From JBBRXJ01 sp038248505 (lineage in GTDB: Bacteria > Bacteroidota > Bacteroidia > Bacteroidales > JBBRXJ01): a DNA stretch of 40,672 nucleotides. The position numbers were made by a program, and so were the translations under genes. Below, piece by piece: positions 17,477-25,683 of this stretch. The notes below the pieces were generated by a model. That model worked only from the letters and a program-made list of their open reading frames with translations. It did no database searches and was not told where the DNA came from. The DNA lies in contig JBBRXJ010000025.1 in assembly GCA_038248505.1 (NCBI GenBank), positions 1 through 40,672 of the forward strand, in the 5' to 3' direction. Position 1 is the first letter of the stretch. Each line of letters opens with the position of its first letter.

Positions 17477-17696
17477 TTAGTGTTTCTCATCAGCACATCA
17501 GGTTTTTTAACCGCAATTCGCTGCGCCGAACGCTAAGGATTTCGCAGAGGTCGCCGCGGCGACGCAAAGAAAAATTAAAGTAAAAAACTGAATGGTATTA
17601 CTCTGCAAAAGTCCTCTGCCACATACTTTTTCTTAGTGCACTTAGTGTCGCCGTGGCGACCTTAGTGCACTCCGTGATTAAGAATTCTTCTTAGTG
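17477..17696 (+). repeat. Dispersed non-coding repeat, copy C
   Basis: The core at 17507-17577 is 67 of 71 identical to copy B. The 35 bases 17487-17521 are the exact reverse complement of copy A. Within the core GTCGCCGCGGCGAC is a perfect 14-bp palindrome. A second hairpin at 17635-17671 pairs GTCGCC with GGCGAC inside AGTGCACT-type flanks. Modules at 17588-17603 and 17674-17696 are shared with copy A, in a different order. Confidence 0.85.
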
Positions 17697-17746
17697 ATAT
17701 TGATATGCATTTCCTCTTACAGGCAAACAAACGACTAATCAAAAAA

Positions 17747-17779
17747 TAAAAAAAGCCGAAATAATTTTCGGCTTTTTTA
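17747..17779 (-). terminator. Bidirectional rho-independent terminator
   Basis: AAAAGCCGAA (17751-17760) pairs with TTCGGCTTTT (17767-17776) around a six-base loop, with further A and T on each side. It lies 18 bp after the stop of the beta-helix gene on the minus strand and could also stop transcription from metH. Confidence 0.88.
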
Positions 17780-17796
17780 TTGAATCATTCTATAAT

Positions 17797-20196
17797 TTAT
17801 TCTACAATAACTTTTGTAGTCTCTCTTTCTTTTCCATTTGAAACTACAATAAAGTAAATTCCTGTTCCTGCATTGCTGAGATCAAAGCTAACATTAGAAT
17901 TTATTGCATTCAATTGCTCAACCTTCTTTCCATTAATATCAAATATATCCATAGTTCCACCTACAAGGATATCTGCTACTTTAACATCAAGCAAACCCGA
18001 GGTAGGATTTGGATATGCTAAAACACTTGCATTAATATCAGCAGCATTCAATACCACATTGTCTGGATTATCATTTTGACCTCCAACAGTATAAATTCGA
18101 GCAACTGTATAATATATTTTAGCGTCAGCCGGATTCGTAATTTGTGCTGTAATATTAAACTCATTCTTTTCGGTGATCGTCCAAGGATATGTATAACTAC
18201 CATCAACATTTAAAGAATCCGTAATTATCATCATATTAATAAAGAGTTTTATCTTCCAAAAACTAAAATCACTAATCCCCGTCATACTTGCTTGTACCCC
18301 TAAATTAACGGGTAAAGCGGGAATATCAGCAATATACGTATTTGTTGCTGGGTTAGAAATTGAGACAGAAGGTACCACCATATCAATACAAGGGCCCGTA
18401 GCAATTACACCTGAAATACCACTAGCTGCGCGCCAAGCAATATTCCCAGCAGTATTTGACTCTTGAACATAACAGGAAATAATTAAATTACCACCAGTTT
18501 CATTGCCATCAGCAAAACAATTGGCTCCACCATTTGAGCCTAATAAAGAAATATCATTATCTACAATATTATTGCTTACGGTCACATTAAAGCATGAAGC
18601 GGGACCCCCATTATGATCAGCCTGAACCAATAAATTAGTACCATATAGCTTATTGTTTGAAATATTTGCATTATAAATATTTTTTGACTTATATAAACCA
18701 ATATAGTTATAACTAAAATTATTCGTAATAATCATTCCATTTATTGTAGAGCCCGACGATTCCTGATGTAAAATACCTTCACCATCTGTAGATAAATAAC
18801 CACCGACTTTTGAACGATATGCTTCAATAAAATTACTATCTACTAAACAATTCCATCCCGAAATATCAATAGCTCTATTTTCAAATGTTGTTGCACCAGC
18901 AGGTGTACTCCTTCCATCTGGACCAATGAAAACATTATTCACCACATCTTCTTTTTGTTTCCAGTCGCGAGTGATATTGCGTCTCACTTCAATACCATTA
19001 CCGCCTACTTGCAAGGCAGGTCGCATGGTTTTAAATACCCAGTTATCAAGAACCTCAATATTAGTTCCCATTGAGGCTGGTTCCTCAATAGCTGTATATC
19101 CCCAAATAGTTCCAAACCAATTTGTCATTTTTGTAGCGGGATAATAAGCTAATTTACCTCTGTTTATCATCATTCCATAATGATTATTATAAACAAACTT
19201 AATGGTTCCAACATCAACGCCTAAACCATTTTTGTAATTTGGTATAGCATAGTCATCGGATTGAATAGTATAGGTCGTATTTGCATAAGCACTTGCAACC
19301 TCTGCACCCAATTCTGTAGGATGGTGTGCATCGCCATTATAGGGATTTCCATCACCAAAATAAGCACATGCCTCAACATCGTTTATACGATTATTAGCAA
19401 TAAAACCATTTTTATAAACAAAAACATTTACATTACCTGTACGGCGATTGGGATATCGTTGCCATGCATTCTGATTTGCATTTGGTACATCTTTATCAGC
19501 CTCAACAGCATTGGTATTTCTAACACCCATAATAATAATATTCTCACTTACCGTTTTTGGTTGTGGCTGTGTGTATGTACCCGAATAAGGTGGCTCATCA
19601 GCAGGTAAAATAGTAGTTGACCATTCTGCAGGAGCGGGTAAAAAGTTAATCATTGCACGATTAATGGTAAGCCATATCAAACCAGCATTATCAACAGAAC
19701 TTGCACCATGAATATGCTTAAATGCAGTCTGCCGAGCTGTTCCTACACCTGAATTGTTATACAAGTATTTTGGGAAAATAAAATGTGTTGGAGGCGAAAA
19801 AGTGTTCAATAAAGCATCTTGCTTATCTGCTGGTGGCGTTGCGCCACGTAACACCACATTTGATGGAAGGTAAACATCAAAATCAAAAATGTAGTCACCA
19901 GCAGGAAAATAAAGTACGCCACCGCCACCTGTGCTAATACCATTCATTATAGCAGCCAAATTCACAGAATCAATTACCCAAACGCTAGCTGCGGCATTTG
20001 GAAATTTAGGATCTGAAAAAGACGTATTTAACACAACGGCATTAGTAACAGTAACATCGGTAACTAAATTCCATTTTAGGTCTTTTGTCCAATGTGCTGT
20101 TTTTAATGGGTATTTTGTCAGCACCGGATTTGTAGTTGGCTGACTGTATGCATTTATAGCAAATACACATAGCAAAATTAGTAGTTTGTTTCTCAT
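17797..20196 (-). CDS. Secreted right-handed beta-helix protein with T9SS sorting tail
   Basis: The 799-residue protein starts with a clear signal peptide (MRNKLLILLCVFAINAYS, then QPTTNP). Residues 85-130 carry the pectate-lyase-type start of a parallel beta-helix (GGGGVLYFPAGDYIFDFDVY, then LPSNVVLRG). The long middle is rich in Asn-containing turns typical of beta-helix coils (IITNNFSYNYIG, NISNNKLYGTN, VTVSNNIVDN). An Ig/PKD-like segment follows (about residues 620-710). The last about 75 residues (VLAYPNPTSGLLDVKV, DIFDINGKKVEQL, GIYFIVVSNGKERETTKVIV) are a T9SS type-A sorting domain, so the protein should cross the outer membrane by T9SS and be anchored or released. Polysaccharide lyase or hydrolase activity is possible but no catalytic set is identifiable. 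A promoter box at 20222-20229 and a terminator frame it as a single-gene unit. Confidence 0.9.
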   Translation of the reverse strand: MRNKLLILLCVFAINAYSQPTTNPVLTKYPLKTAHWTKDLKWNLVTDVTVTNAVVLNTSFSDPKFPNAAASVWVIDSVNLAAIMNGISTGGGGVLYFPAGDYIFDFDVYLPSNVVLRGATPPADKQDALLNTFSPPTHFIFPKYLYNNSGVGTARQTAFKHIHGASSVDNAGLIWLTINRAMINFLPAPAEWSTTILPADEPPYSGTYTQPQPKTVSENIIIMGVRNTNAVEADKDVPNANQNAWQRYPNRRTGNVNVFVYKNGFIANNRINDVEACAYFGDGNPYNGDAHHPTELGAEVASAYANTTYTIQSDDYAIPNYKNGLGVDVGTIKFVYNNHYGMMINRGKLAYYPATKMTNWFGTIWGYTAIEEPASMGTNIEVLDNWVFKTMRPALQVGGNGIEVRRNITRDWKQKEDVVNNVFIGPDGRSTPAGATTFENRAIDISGWNCLVDSNFIEAYRSKVGGYLSTDGEGILHQESSGSTINGMIITNNFSYNYIGLYKSKNIYNANISNNKLYGTNLLVQADHNGGPASCFNVTVSNNIVDNDISLLGSNGGANCFADGNETGGNLIISCYVQESNTAGNIAWRAASGISGVIATGPCIDMVVPSVSISNPATNTYIADIPALPVNLGVQASMTGISDFSFWKIKLFINMMIITDSLNVDGSYTYPWTITEKNEFNITAQITNPADAKIYYTVARIYTVGGQNDNPDNVVLNAADINASVLAYPNPTSGLLDVKVADILVGGTMDIFDINGKKVEQLNAINSNVSFDLSNAGTGIYFIVVSNGKERETTKVIVE

Positions 20197-20221
20197 AAAA
20201 ATATATTTTAATAGTTTAATT

Positions 20222-20229
20222 CAAAAATA
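20222..20229 (-). promoter_or_regulatory. Bacteroidota -7 promoter element (TATTTTTG)
   Basis: On the minus strand the box is TATTTTTG, a full match to TAnnTTTG, 25 bp before the ATG of the beta-helix gene. A TTTG lies about 26 bases further upstream, slightly further than the usual spacing. Confidence 0.5.
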
Positions 20230-20391
20230 CACAAAAAAATAAATTTAAGGATATTCAAAGCTTCTCATTAAAGAAAAAAAGTTTAAACAAAAACATACCA
20301 AATCCTTTCCATACATATATACATCTCATTATATGTGTATTAAAAAGGATTACATTGCGACAAATTCATGGCATTTAAGCGATGATAGGAA

Positions 20392-23300
20392 TTACTTCAA
20401 AATTGTAATCTGCCCTATCATTTGCTTTTCACCATTTCCTAAATTAATAATAAAATGATAGGAATCAATAGGTAATGATAGCCCATTTAACTTACCGTCC
20501 CATGCTTTAGGATAGCCTTTTTCAGATTTAAATACCGACATACCCATTCTATTGTAAACCTCAACCGTTAAATTCGGATATATGGATTGTAAAGATATTT
20601 GTCGCTGATTATTTTTGTCACTAAAGAATTCCCAACGATCATTAAAACCATCATCATTTGGTGAAAACACGGTAGGTATCATTATACAAGCAGATTTTAG
20701 ATTGGTCAGTTTTACACTTGCTTCTAAATTGCACGCCTCATCTTGAACCAATAAAGTATAATTCCCTTCTCTCAAATTTTCAATTCTCAAATCCTTTTTC
20801 CCATTAGTCCATGCATAGCTTGCATTTCCACTACCACCTGAAATACTTAACTCAATAACCCCGTCATTAATCTCGGAACAATAAGGACGAATAATTTCAA
20901 TGGTATCAATTACTAAGGCAGGAACTCCTGACATCTCATAACTAAACTCCTTGTAACAATCAAAGGCTGTTGATACCCTAACGGTATAAATCTCACCAGA
21001 ATTCAATTCCGTAGTGGTGCTATTTGTTTGCCCATTTGACCAAGCATAATTGTATACACCTCCGCTCAGCATAATACTACCTGATGCATTTCCGCAAGCA
21101 CTTGGCGTTATTGTTTCAGTAACCATTATAGAATCTGTTTCTATTATATCAAACGATGCTGATGTAGAACATAATTTTTTATCTGTAATACTTATTTTAT
21201 AATTTCCTGCAACTAAATCTAAATGCTGTGATGCGCTATGTCCATCGACCCACAAATAAGAATAAGGTGTTGTTCCACCTGATGCAACAACTTGTATGGA
21301 TGCATCATTTTTCCCAAAACAAGAAGTAGGTGTAATTAGAGGGACAATGACTAAATCAGCAGGTTGAGAAACTGAAAATATTTTAGTAACAAGGCATAAT
21401 TTACTATCGCGTAAATTAAGCATATAGGTACCATACGAAATATTTGAAAGATCTTCAACGGTTCTTCCATTACTCCAATTATAAATATATGGTAAAACGC
21501 CGCCTGTTACACTTAATAAAATACCTCCATTACTATTACCAAAACAGCTTGGCGAGAAAACAGAATCATTAATTTGTATACTATCAGGCTGTGTTACAAT
21601 AGCTGATGATGTTAACTTACAGGCACGTGTATCCGAAATTGTAATAGTATATGTACCTGCTTTTAAATTCGTCACATCTTGTGTTGTTGCCAAATTAGAC
21701 CATTGATAAGTATAGGATGGCATGCCCCCTGAGACAGTAATATCAATAACTCCATTTGCCAGTGAATGACAACTAGCAGGTATGGGATTTTTTACAATTG
21801 TCATTATATTTGGTTGAGTAATTGTAAAAGATGCTGTTTTAGTCGCCGCTGTAGCATCAGTCACAGTAACTGAATATAGGCCAGCAACTTGTCCATTTAT
21901 TAAATCGCTGGTTTTAGCATTGCTCCAACTATATTGATAGGGTGTAACACCGTGGCTAACACTTAACTGTATTGAACCATCACTTGAACTGTTACAACTA
22001 GGGTGCAACAAAACCCCAGTAAGGGTAATTAAACCAGGTTCTCCAATCGACCATGTTGCTGTAGTAGTACACATCTTTGTATCGGTTAGGCTTATAGTAT
22101 AATCTCCTGCTATCAGATTTGATAGATCTTGTGTCGTTTTTCCATTCGTCCATGAATACGTATAAGGTAAGCTGCCACCCGAGGGTGTAGTAGTAATAGC
22201 ACCATTGCTTCCGCCTGCAGCACTCACCGCCGTTGAGATACCTGTAACAACTAGCGGCGTAGATTGTGTAATGGAATATGAATTTGAATACTGACACGAC
22301 TTACTATCTCTCACACTAAACATATAAGCACTTTGTGTCAAATCAGAAATCGAATTTGAAGTTGCACCCGTTCCCCATGAATAAGTGTATGGTGTATTTC
22401 CTCCACTTACTGTCACAGCAATACTCCCATCACTACCACCCGAACAACTAATATGATTAATCGCAGTACTTACATTAATTGCAAGCGGTTGTGTTAGCGT
22501 ATAACTAGAGGTAATCAGACAAGCTTTTGTGTCACTAACTGTAACATTGTACGTTCCTGCCGACAAAGAATTTTGATCTTCATTTACAGAACCCGTATTC
22601 CAAGAAAATGAAAACGGCGTGCTTCCGCCCGTTATTGCAATATCAATTGTTCCGGTAGAAGCAGCATTACAATTTAAATCGACTTTAGAACCTCCTATAA
22701 CGAGTGCAGAAGCTTGTGAAACAACAAATACCGCAGATGATGTACATGCTTTACTATCGGTTATTGTTAGCCTGTATGTAGCAGCTGAAATTACAGATAT
22801 ATCTTTTGTGGTCTTACCATTACTCCATGAATACGAGTATGGAGCCAGACCATTCGCTGGGCTTATTTGTATGGCTCCGGTTGATGCCGAATTGCAATTA
22901 ACATGTGTTATAGTACTTGCACCAACCAATGTTGAGGGACATAAAAAACAAGAATTCGTGGCCCAACAAACAGCCATATCAAAAATCTTTAATCCAGCCT
23001 TGGTCATATCAATACTCATATTAACCCCTTTGTCTATAAACAAACCAACACGTCTTGCTGGTGCATTAAAGCTATTCCACATCAATATATTCTTCTCAAA
23101 ACAGAAAATATATGCCGAATCAACTGGCTTATAAAAAGCATTTGCTACCGTATTTGATGAGCGTGCCAAATCAATGGCGTTTGGATGCGCCTCACTCCAC
23201 ACAGCGCTTCGCGATGCTTTGTATACGGTAACATTTCCAAGAGGCAATCCAGAGGTTATTACATGTGAGTTATTTATAATATTTATTTGTGTTACTGTAT

Positions 23301-25623
23301 TTTTTCCTACACGATTCTCAGCATTATAACTACTAATACTCTCCATCCCTAAACTTCTAAATGCTCCCCCATCATTTGCATCATCACTAAAACTCACCAG
23401 AGGAATACCCACGTTTTTAACTTCAGTTCGTACATTATTTGCAATCGTTCCAGCAACCACAATAACATCATAACATAATGCGGCACCGCCCCATGTATCA
23501 TTATTATCCATTAAACCTACTGTATAGAAAAGACTATCTTGTAAACGAGTACGAATGGATAATTCATGCGTAGTAAGTGCCGAGCTGTTTGCAACATACA
23601 ACATGGCCGTTTTACCTGAAGTGCTAACACTAACAGGTATTACAGATGGATTACTAGTACCACAATTATCGGTAATTATTAAACTAATAGTTCCAGTATA
23701 AGCTGCGGTGTAGGTAACAAATATTTCATTGGTATTTGAAACCCCCGTAGCTTGTGCGGGTAAAATCCAGTTATATGATATAGCTCCTTGCAATGGAGTT
23801 ACAGAATAAATATATTCGCCAGGACAAGAAGATGGGGTAATTTTTATAGTTCCAACAACAGGTTTGTTTGCGGCATTATCAACTCGAATAACAAGCAATA
23901 CGGTATCACTATTTCCGCAATCACCAATAGCATATCCTTTAATAGTATAATTAGTAAGATCGTTTGTTCCGCTGAAATTTAGACGTAATACATTATTTGA
24001 ATCAACACCCACTTTAGAAATTGCGGCAGGTATAATCCATCCATATTTAACGGCATTTGCCACTAGGGATATTACATAATCACCTTCGTATGCTTGGCAT
24101 ACTGAACTTTTCCCACTAATGGCATTTGGTTTAGCTGGAGGATACTCGGTCATATAAACAAGCAAGGAACTTATGCCATTTACCTCATCAGAAGTATCGC
24201 AATTTGTAACGGTTCGTACTGTAATTGCACTTGTGGTAGCGGTACCAAAATCAATTGTTACCGATTTACCAGCCACAATAGCAATTTTATTTGCTGCACT
24301 TGGTTTAACAAAATGCGTACCTAAAGGAATTTCCCATAAATAGCGCATTCCAGCAACTGAATCAACAGAATACGTTTGTACCGACTGATACTTACAAGCG
24401 TATTGATTGCCTTTAATAGGGCCTGGTTTAGGAGCTGAACTCGTAATTGTGAATGCGCCGGTACTGGTTCCTAACTGTGTTGGCAAACTACCAATGACAC
24501 GTATTTGGTACTGAGAGCCTGCTAAAATAGGTTCAGGAATTTTACATTGTATTGTACCACTTCCTATTGCTTTTATGGAGCCTATTTCGGTAAAGTTTGC
24601 AAATGAACCATAGGCATTACTTAGCTGAACTACAAATTTATTACCTGCTGTAAATGATCCACCCCCTAAAGTATAACTTAATGTAAATGGCTGTCCGGGG
24701 CAATACGGACTGGTAATTGCGCCTGTTGTAATTGTTAAGGGACTTGGGCAATTATAATTACACCAACACATAGCATTAGCAAAAAGTGCCTGTCCATCAG
24801 CCGTCCAATAATCTGGACCGAGTCTATCAATATATAAACCAACTCTTCGTTGTTTTGCTTTTATACTATCGCCAGCATAACCAATTAAAGGAGCGTTGGC
24901 CTCATAGCCAAATACGACTTTCTGATTTGTGTTACCAACTACCGATGCCACACTAATTGCAGATGATGATGGTTTACCAAAATTAATACTTGGTGTTTTT
25001 ACTTTCTTAATTCTCACTGCCGCAAGCTGATTATCATCATTGGCAATTCGGCCAAATTCAACCGTTATAGCTCCATCTGTAATAAATAAATTGTAGCTTA
25101 AATCAAGTGCGGCATACGAACCTACAGTAGAGAAAACGCTAAAACTCGAACGCACTGTTTTTTCCTCAATTTTTAAATCCATTCTATCACCCGTAGAACC
25201 ATCGGCATTACCAAATTTTAATAGCAACTCATAATAACCTGTTGAAACAGGGAAACTATAAATCTTCGATTGTGTTTTTCGCGTTGTCTGATACAATACA
25301 TCGTCGGTGGTATTTGCAATAGCATTAGCCGTAGTAATTAAGGTACCCGAATTGTAGCTACCTTCGGGTTTATACAAAGTACCATCTGTTGCTGTATAAG
25401 TTGATGATGCACCAATATCGAGAGCATAAACTATTGAATCGGTACCAATACCTGAATATACATTTACACTTCCTACACTTAATCCGGCTCCTAAATTATG
25501 AGTATTATTTGTAAGATTAATAGCCGTTCCGCTAGCAGTACCAAAATCAACCGACTCATTCGCATTGGTGAGTCCCATTTCTGAAAATGCATTTGCATTA
25601 AGCACAATAACTGGTTTTGGCAC
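20392..25623 (-). CDS. C-terminal part of giant SprB-repeat surface protein (T9SS type B)
   Basis: This frame continues directly from the upstream propeller-like fragment: the two are in the same frame with one TGA at 25681-25683 between them, and 19 codons separate the TGA from the first possible start (GTG at 25621-25623). It has no signal peptide, so it is not a stand-alone secreted protein. In order it shows the second half of an alpha/beta domain (PVIVLNANAFSEMGL), a malectin-like segment (YELLLKFGNADGSTGDR), the domain's end (RRVGLYID, AMCWCNYNC), PKD-like modules, a second alpha/beta domain, ten SprB-like repeats, and a gliding-motility-associated C-terminal domain (IPTVFSPNDDGFNDRWEFF, VEVYNRMGMSVF, DSYHFIINLGNG). 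That last domain is a type-B T9SS signal. The likely role is adhesion or gliding. Confidence 0.85.
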   Translation of the reverse strand: MPKPVIVLNANAFSEMGLTNANESVDFGTASGTAINLTNNTHNLGAGLSVGSVNVYSGIGTDSIVYALDIGASSTYTATDGTLYKPEGSYNSGTLITTANAIANTTDDVLYQTTRKTQSKIYSFPVSTGYYELLLKFGNADGSTGDRMDLKIEEKTVRSSFSVFSTVGSYAALDLSYNLFITDGAITVEFGRIANDDNQLAAVRIKKVKTPSINFGKPSSSAISVASVVGNTNQKVVFGYEANAPLIGYAGDSIKAKQRRVGLYIDRLGPDYWTADGQALFANAMCWCNYNCPSPLTITTGAITSPYCPGQPFTLSYTLGGGSFTAGNKFVVQLSNAYGSFANFTEIGSIKAIGSGTIQCKIPEPILAGSQYQIRVIGSLPTQLGTSTGAFTITSSAPKPGPIKGNQYACKYQSVQTYSVDSVAGMRYLWEIPLGTHFVKPSAANKIAIVAGKSVTIDFGTATTSAITVRTVTNCDTSDEVNGISSLLVYMTEYPPAKPNAISGKSSVCQAYEGDYVISLVANAVKYGWIIPAAISKVGVDSNNVLRLNFSGTNDLTNYTIKGYAIGDCGNSDTVLLVIRVDNAANKPVVGTIKITPSSCPGEYIYSVTPLQGAISYNWILPAQATGVSNTNEIFVTYTAAYTGTISLIITDNCGTSNPSVIPVSVSTSGKTAMLYVANSSALTTHELSIRTRLQDSLFYTVGLMDNNDTWGGAALCYDVIVVAGTIANNVRTEVKNVGIPLVSFSDDANDGGAFRSLGMESISSYNAENRVGKNTVTQINIINNSHVITSGLPLGNVTVYKASRSAVWSEAHPNAIDLARSSNTVANAFYKPVDSAYIFCFEKNILMWNSFNAPARRVGLFIDKGVNMSIDMTKAGLKIFDMAVCWATNSCFLCPSTLVGASTITHVNCNSASTGAIQISPANGLAPYSYSWSNGKTTKDISVISAATYRLTITDSKACTSSAVFVVSQASALVIGGSKVDLNCNAASTGTIDIAITGGSTPFSFSWNTGSVNEDQNSLSAGTYNVTVSDTKACLITSSYTLTQPLAINVSTAINHISCSGGSDGSIAVTVSGGNTPYTYSWGTGATSNSISDLTQSAYMFSVRDSKSCQYSNSYSITQSTPLVVTGISTAVSAAGGSNGAITTTPSGGSLPYTYSWTNGKTTQDLSNLIAGDYTISLTDTKMCTTTATWSIGEPGLITLTGVLLHPSCNSSSDGSIQLSVSHGVTPYQYSWSNAKTSDLINGQVAGLYSVTVTDATAATKTASFTITQPNIMTIVKNPIPASCHSLANGVIDITVSGGMPSYTYQWSNLATTQDVTNLKAGTYTITISDTRACKLTSSAIVTQPDSIQINDSVFSPSCFGNSNGGILLSVTGGVLPYIYNWSNGRTVEDLSNISYGTYMLNLRDSKLCLVTKIFSVSQPADLVIVPLITPTSCFGKNDASIQVVASGGTTPYSYLWVDGHSASQHLDLVAGNYKISITDKKLCSTSASFDIIETDSIMVTETITPSACGNASGSIMLSGGVYNYAWSNGQTNSTTTELNSGEIYTVRVSTAFDCYKEFSYEMSGVPALVIDTIEIIRPYCSEINDGVIELSISGGSGNASYAWTNGKKDLRIENLREGNYTLLVQDEACNLEASVKLTNLKSACIMIPTVFSPNDDGFNDRWEFFSDKNNQRQISLQSIYPNLTVEVYNRMGMSVFKSEKGYPKAWDGKLNGLSLPIDSYHFIINLGNGEKQMIGQITILK
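20698..22918 (-). repeat. Ten tandem SprB-like repeats (about 74 codons each)
   Basis: Ten copies follow the pattern: C or variant, GxI, SGGxxPYxYxWSNG, a loop, GxYxxxxxD, a xxC position, and a closing QP or similar. Examples of the core are GLAPYSYSWSNGKTTKD, GGSTPFSFSWNTG, GGNTPYTYSWGTG and GGTTPYSYLWVDG. Copies differ clearly at protein level, so this is an old array and not a recent expansion. SprB-like repeats occur in gliding adhesins of Flavobacterium and related bacteria. Confidence 0.9.
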
Positions 25624-25680
25624 CGAAATAAATTTACTACTAATAAGTGCATCGTCAGTTGAGCCGCTAAGAACGACTGT

Positions 25681-25683
25681 TCA
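25681..25683 (-). other. Single in-frame TGA splitting the giant surface protein
   Basis: Codons before are CAA TGT GCC (Q C A) and after are ACA GTC GTT CTT AGC GGC (T V V L S G), all in one frame without insertion or deletion. The second, intact copy of the same domain in this protein has CYDVIVVAG where this one has CA-stop-TVVLSG. The stop therefore falls inside a folded domain and not between genes. Confidence 0.85.

Larger units (their letters stand above)
17238..17796. other. Non-coding gap of 559 bp with repeat copy C and a terminator
   Basis: This stretch lies between two convergent genes, metH and the beta-helix protein. Bases 17477-17696 are repeat copy C, and a bidirectional hairpin follows at 17747-17779. 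Bases 17248-17476 show nothing recognisable. Confidence 0.7.

Noticed and set aside
19261..19608. Plus-strand open frame of 115 codons rich in Ile and Cys
   Set aside because: It is the antisense of the beta-helix protein gene; its composition mirrors the coding strand and it has no domain or start context.
20698..22918. CRISPR-like or recently expanded DNA repeat array
   Set aside because: The regular spacing of about 222 bp is a protein-level SprB repeat with diverged DNA. There are no identical short direct repeats with unique spacers.
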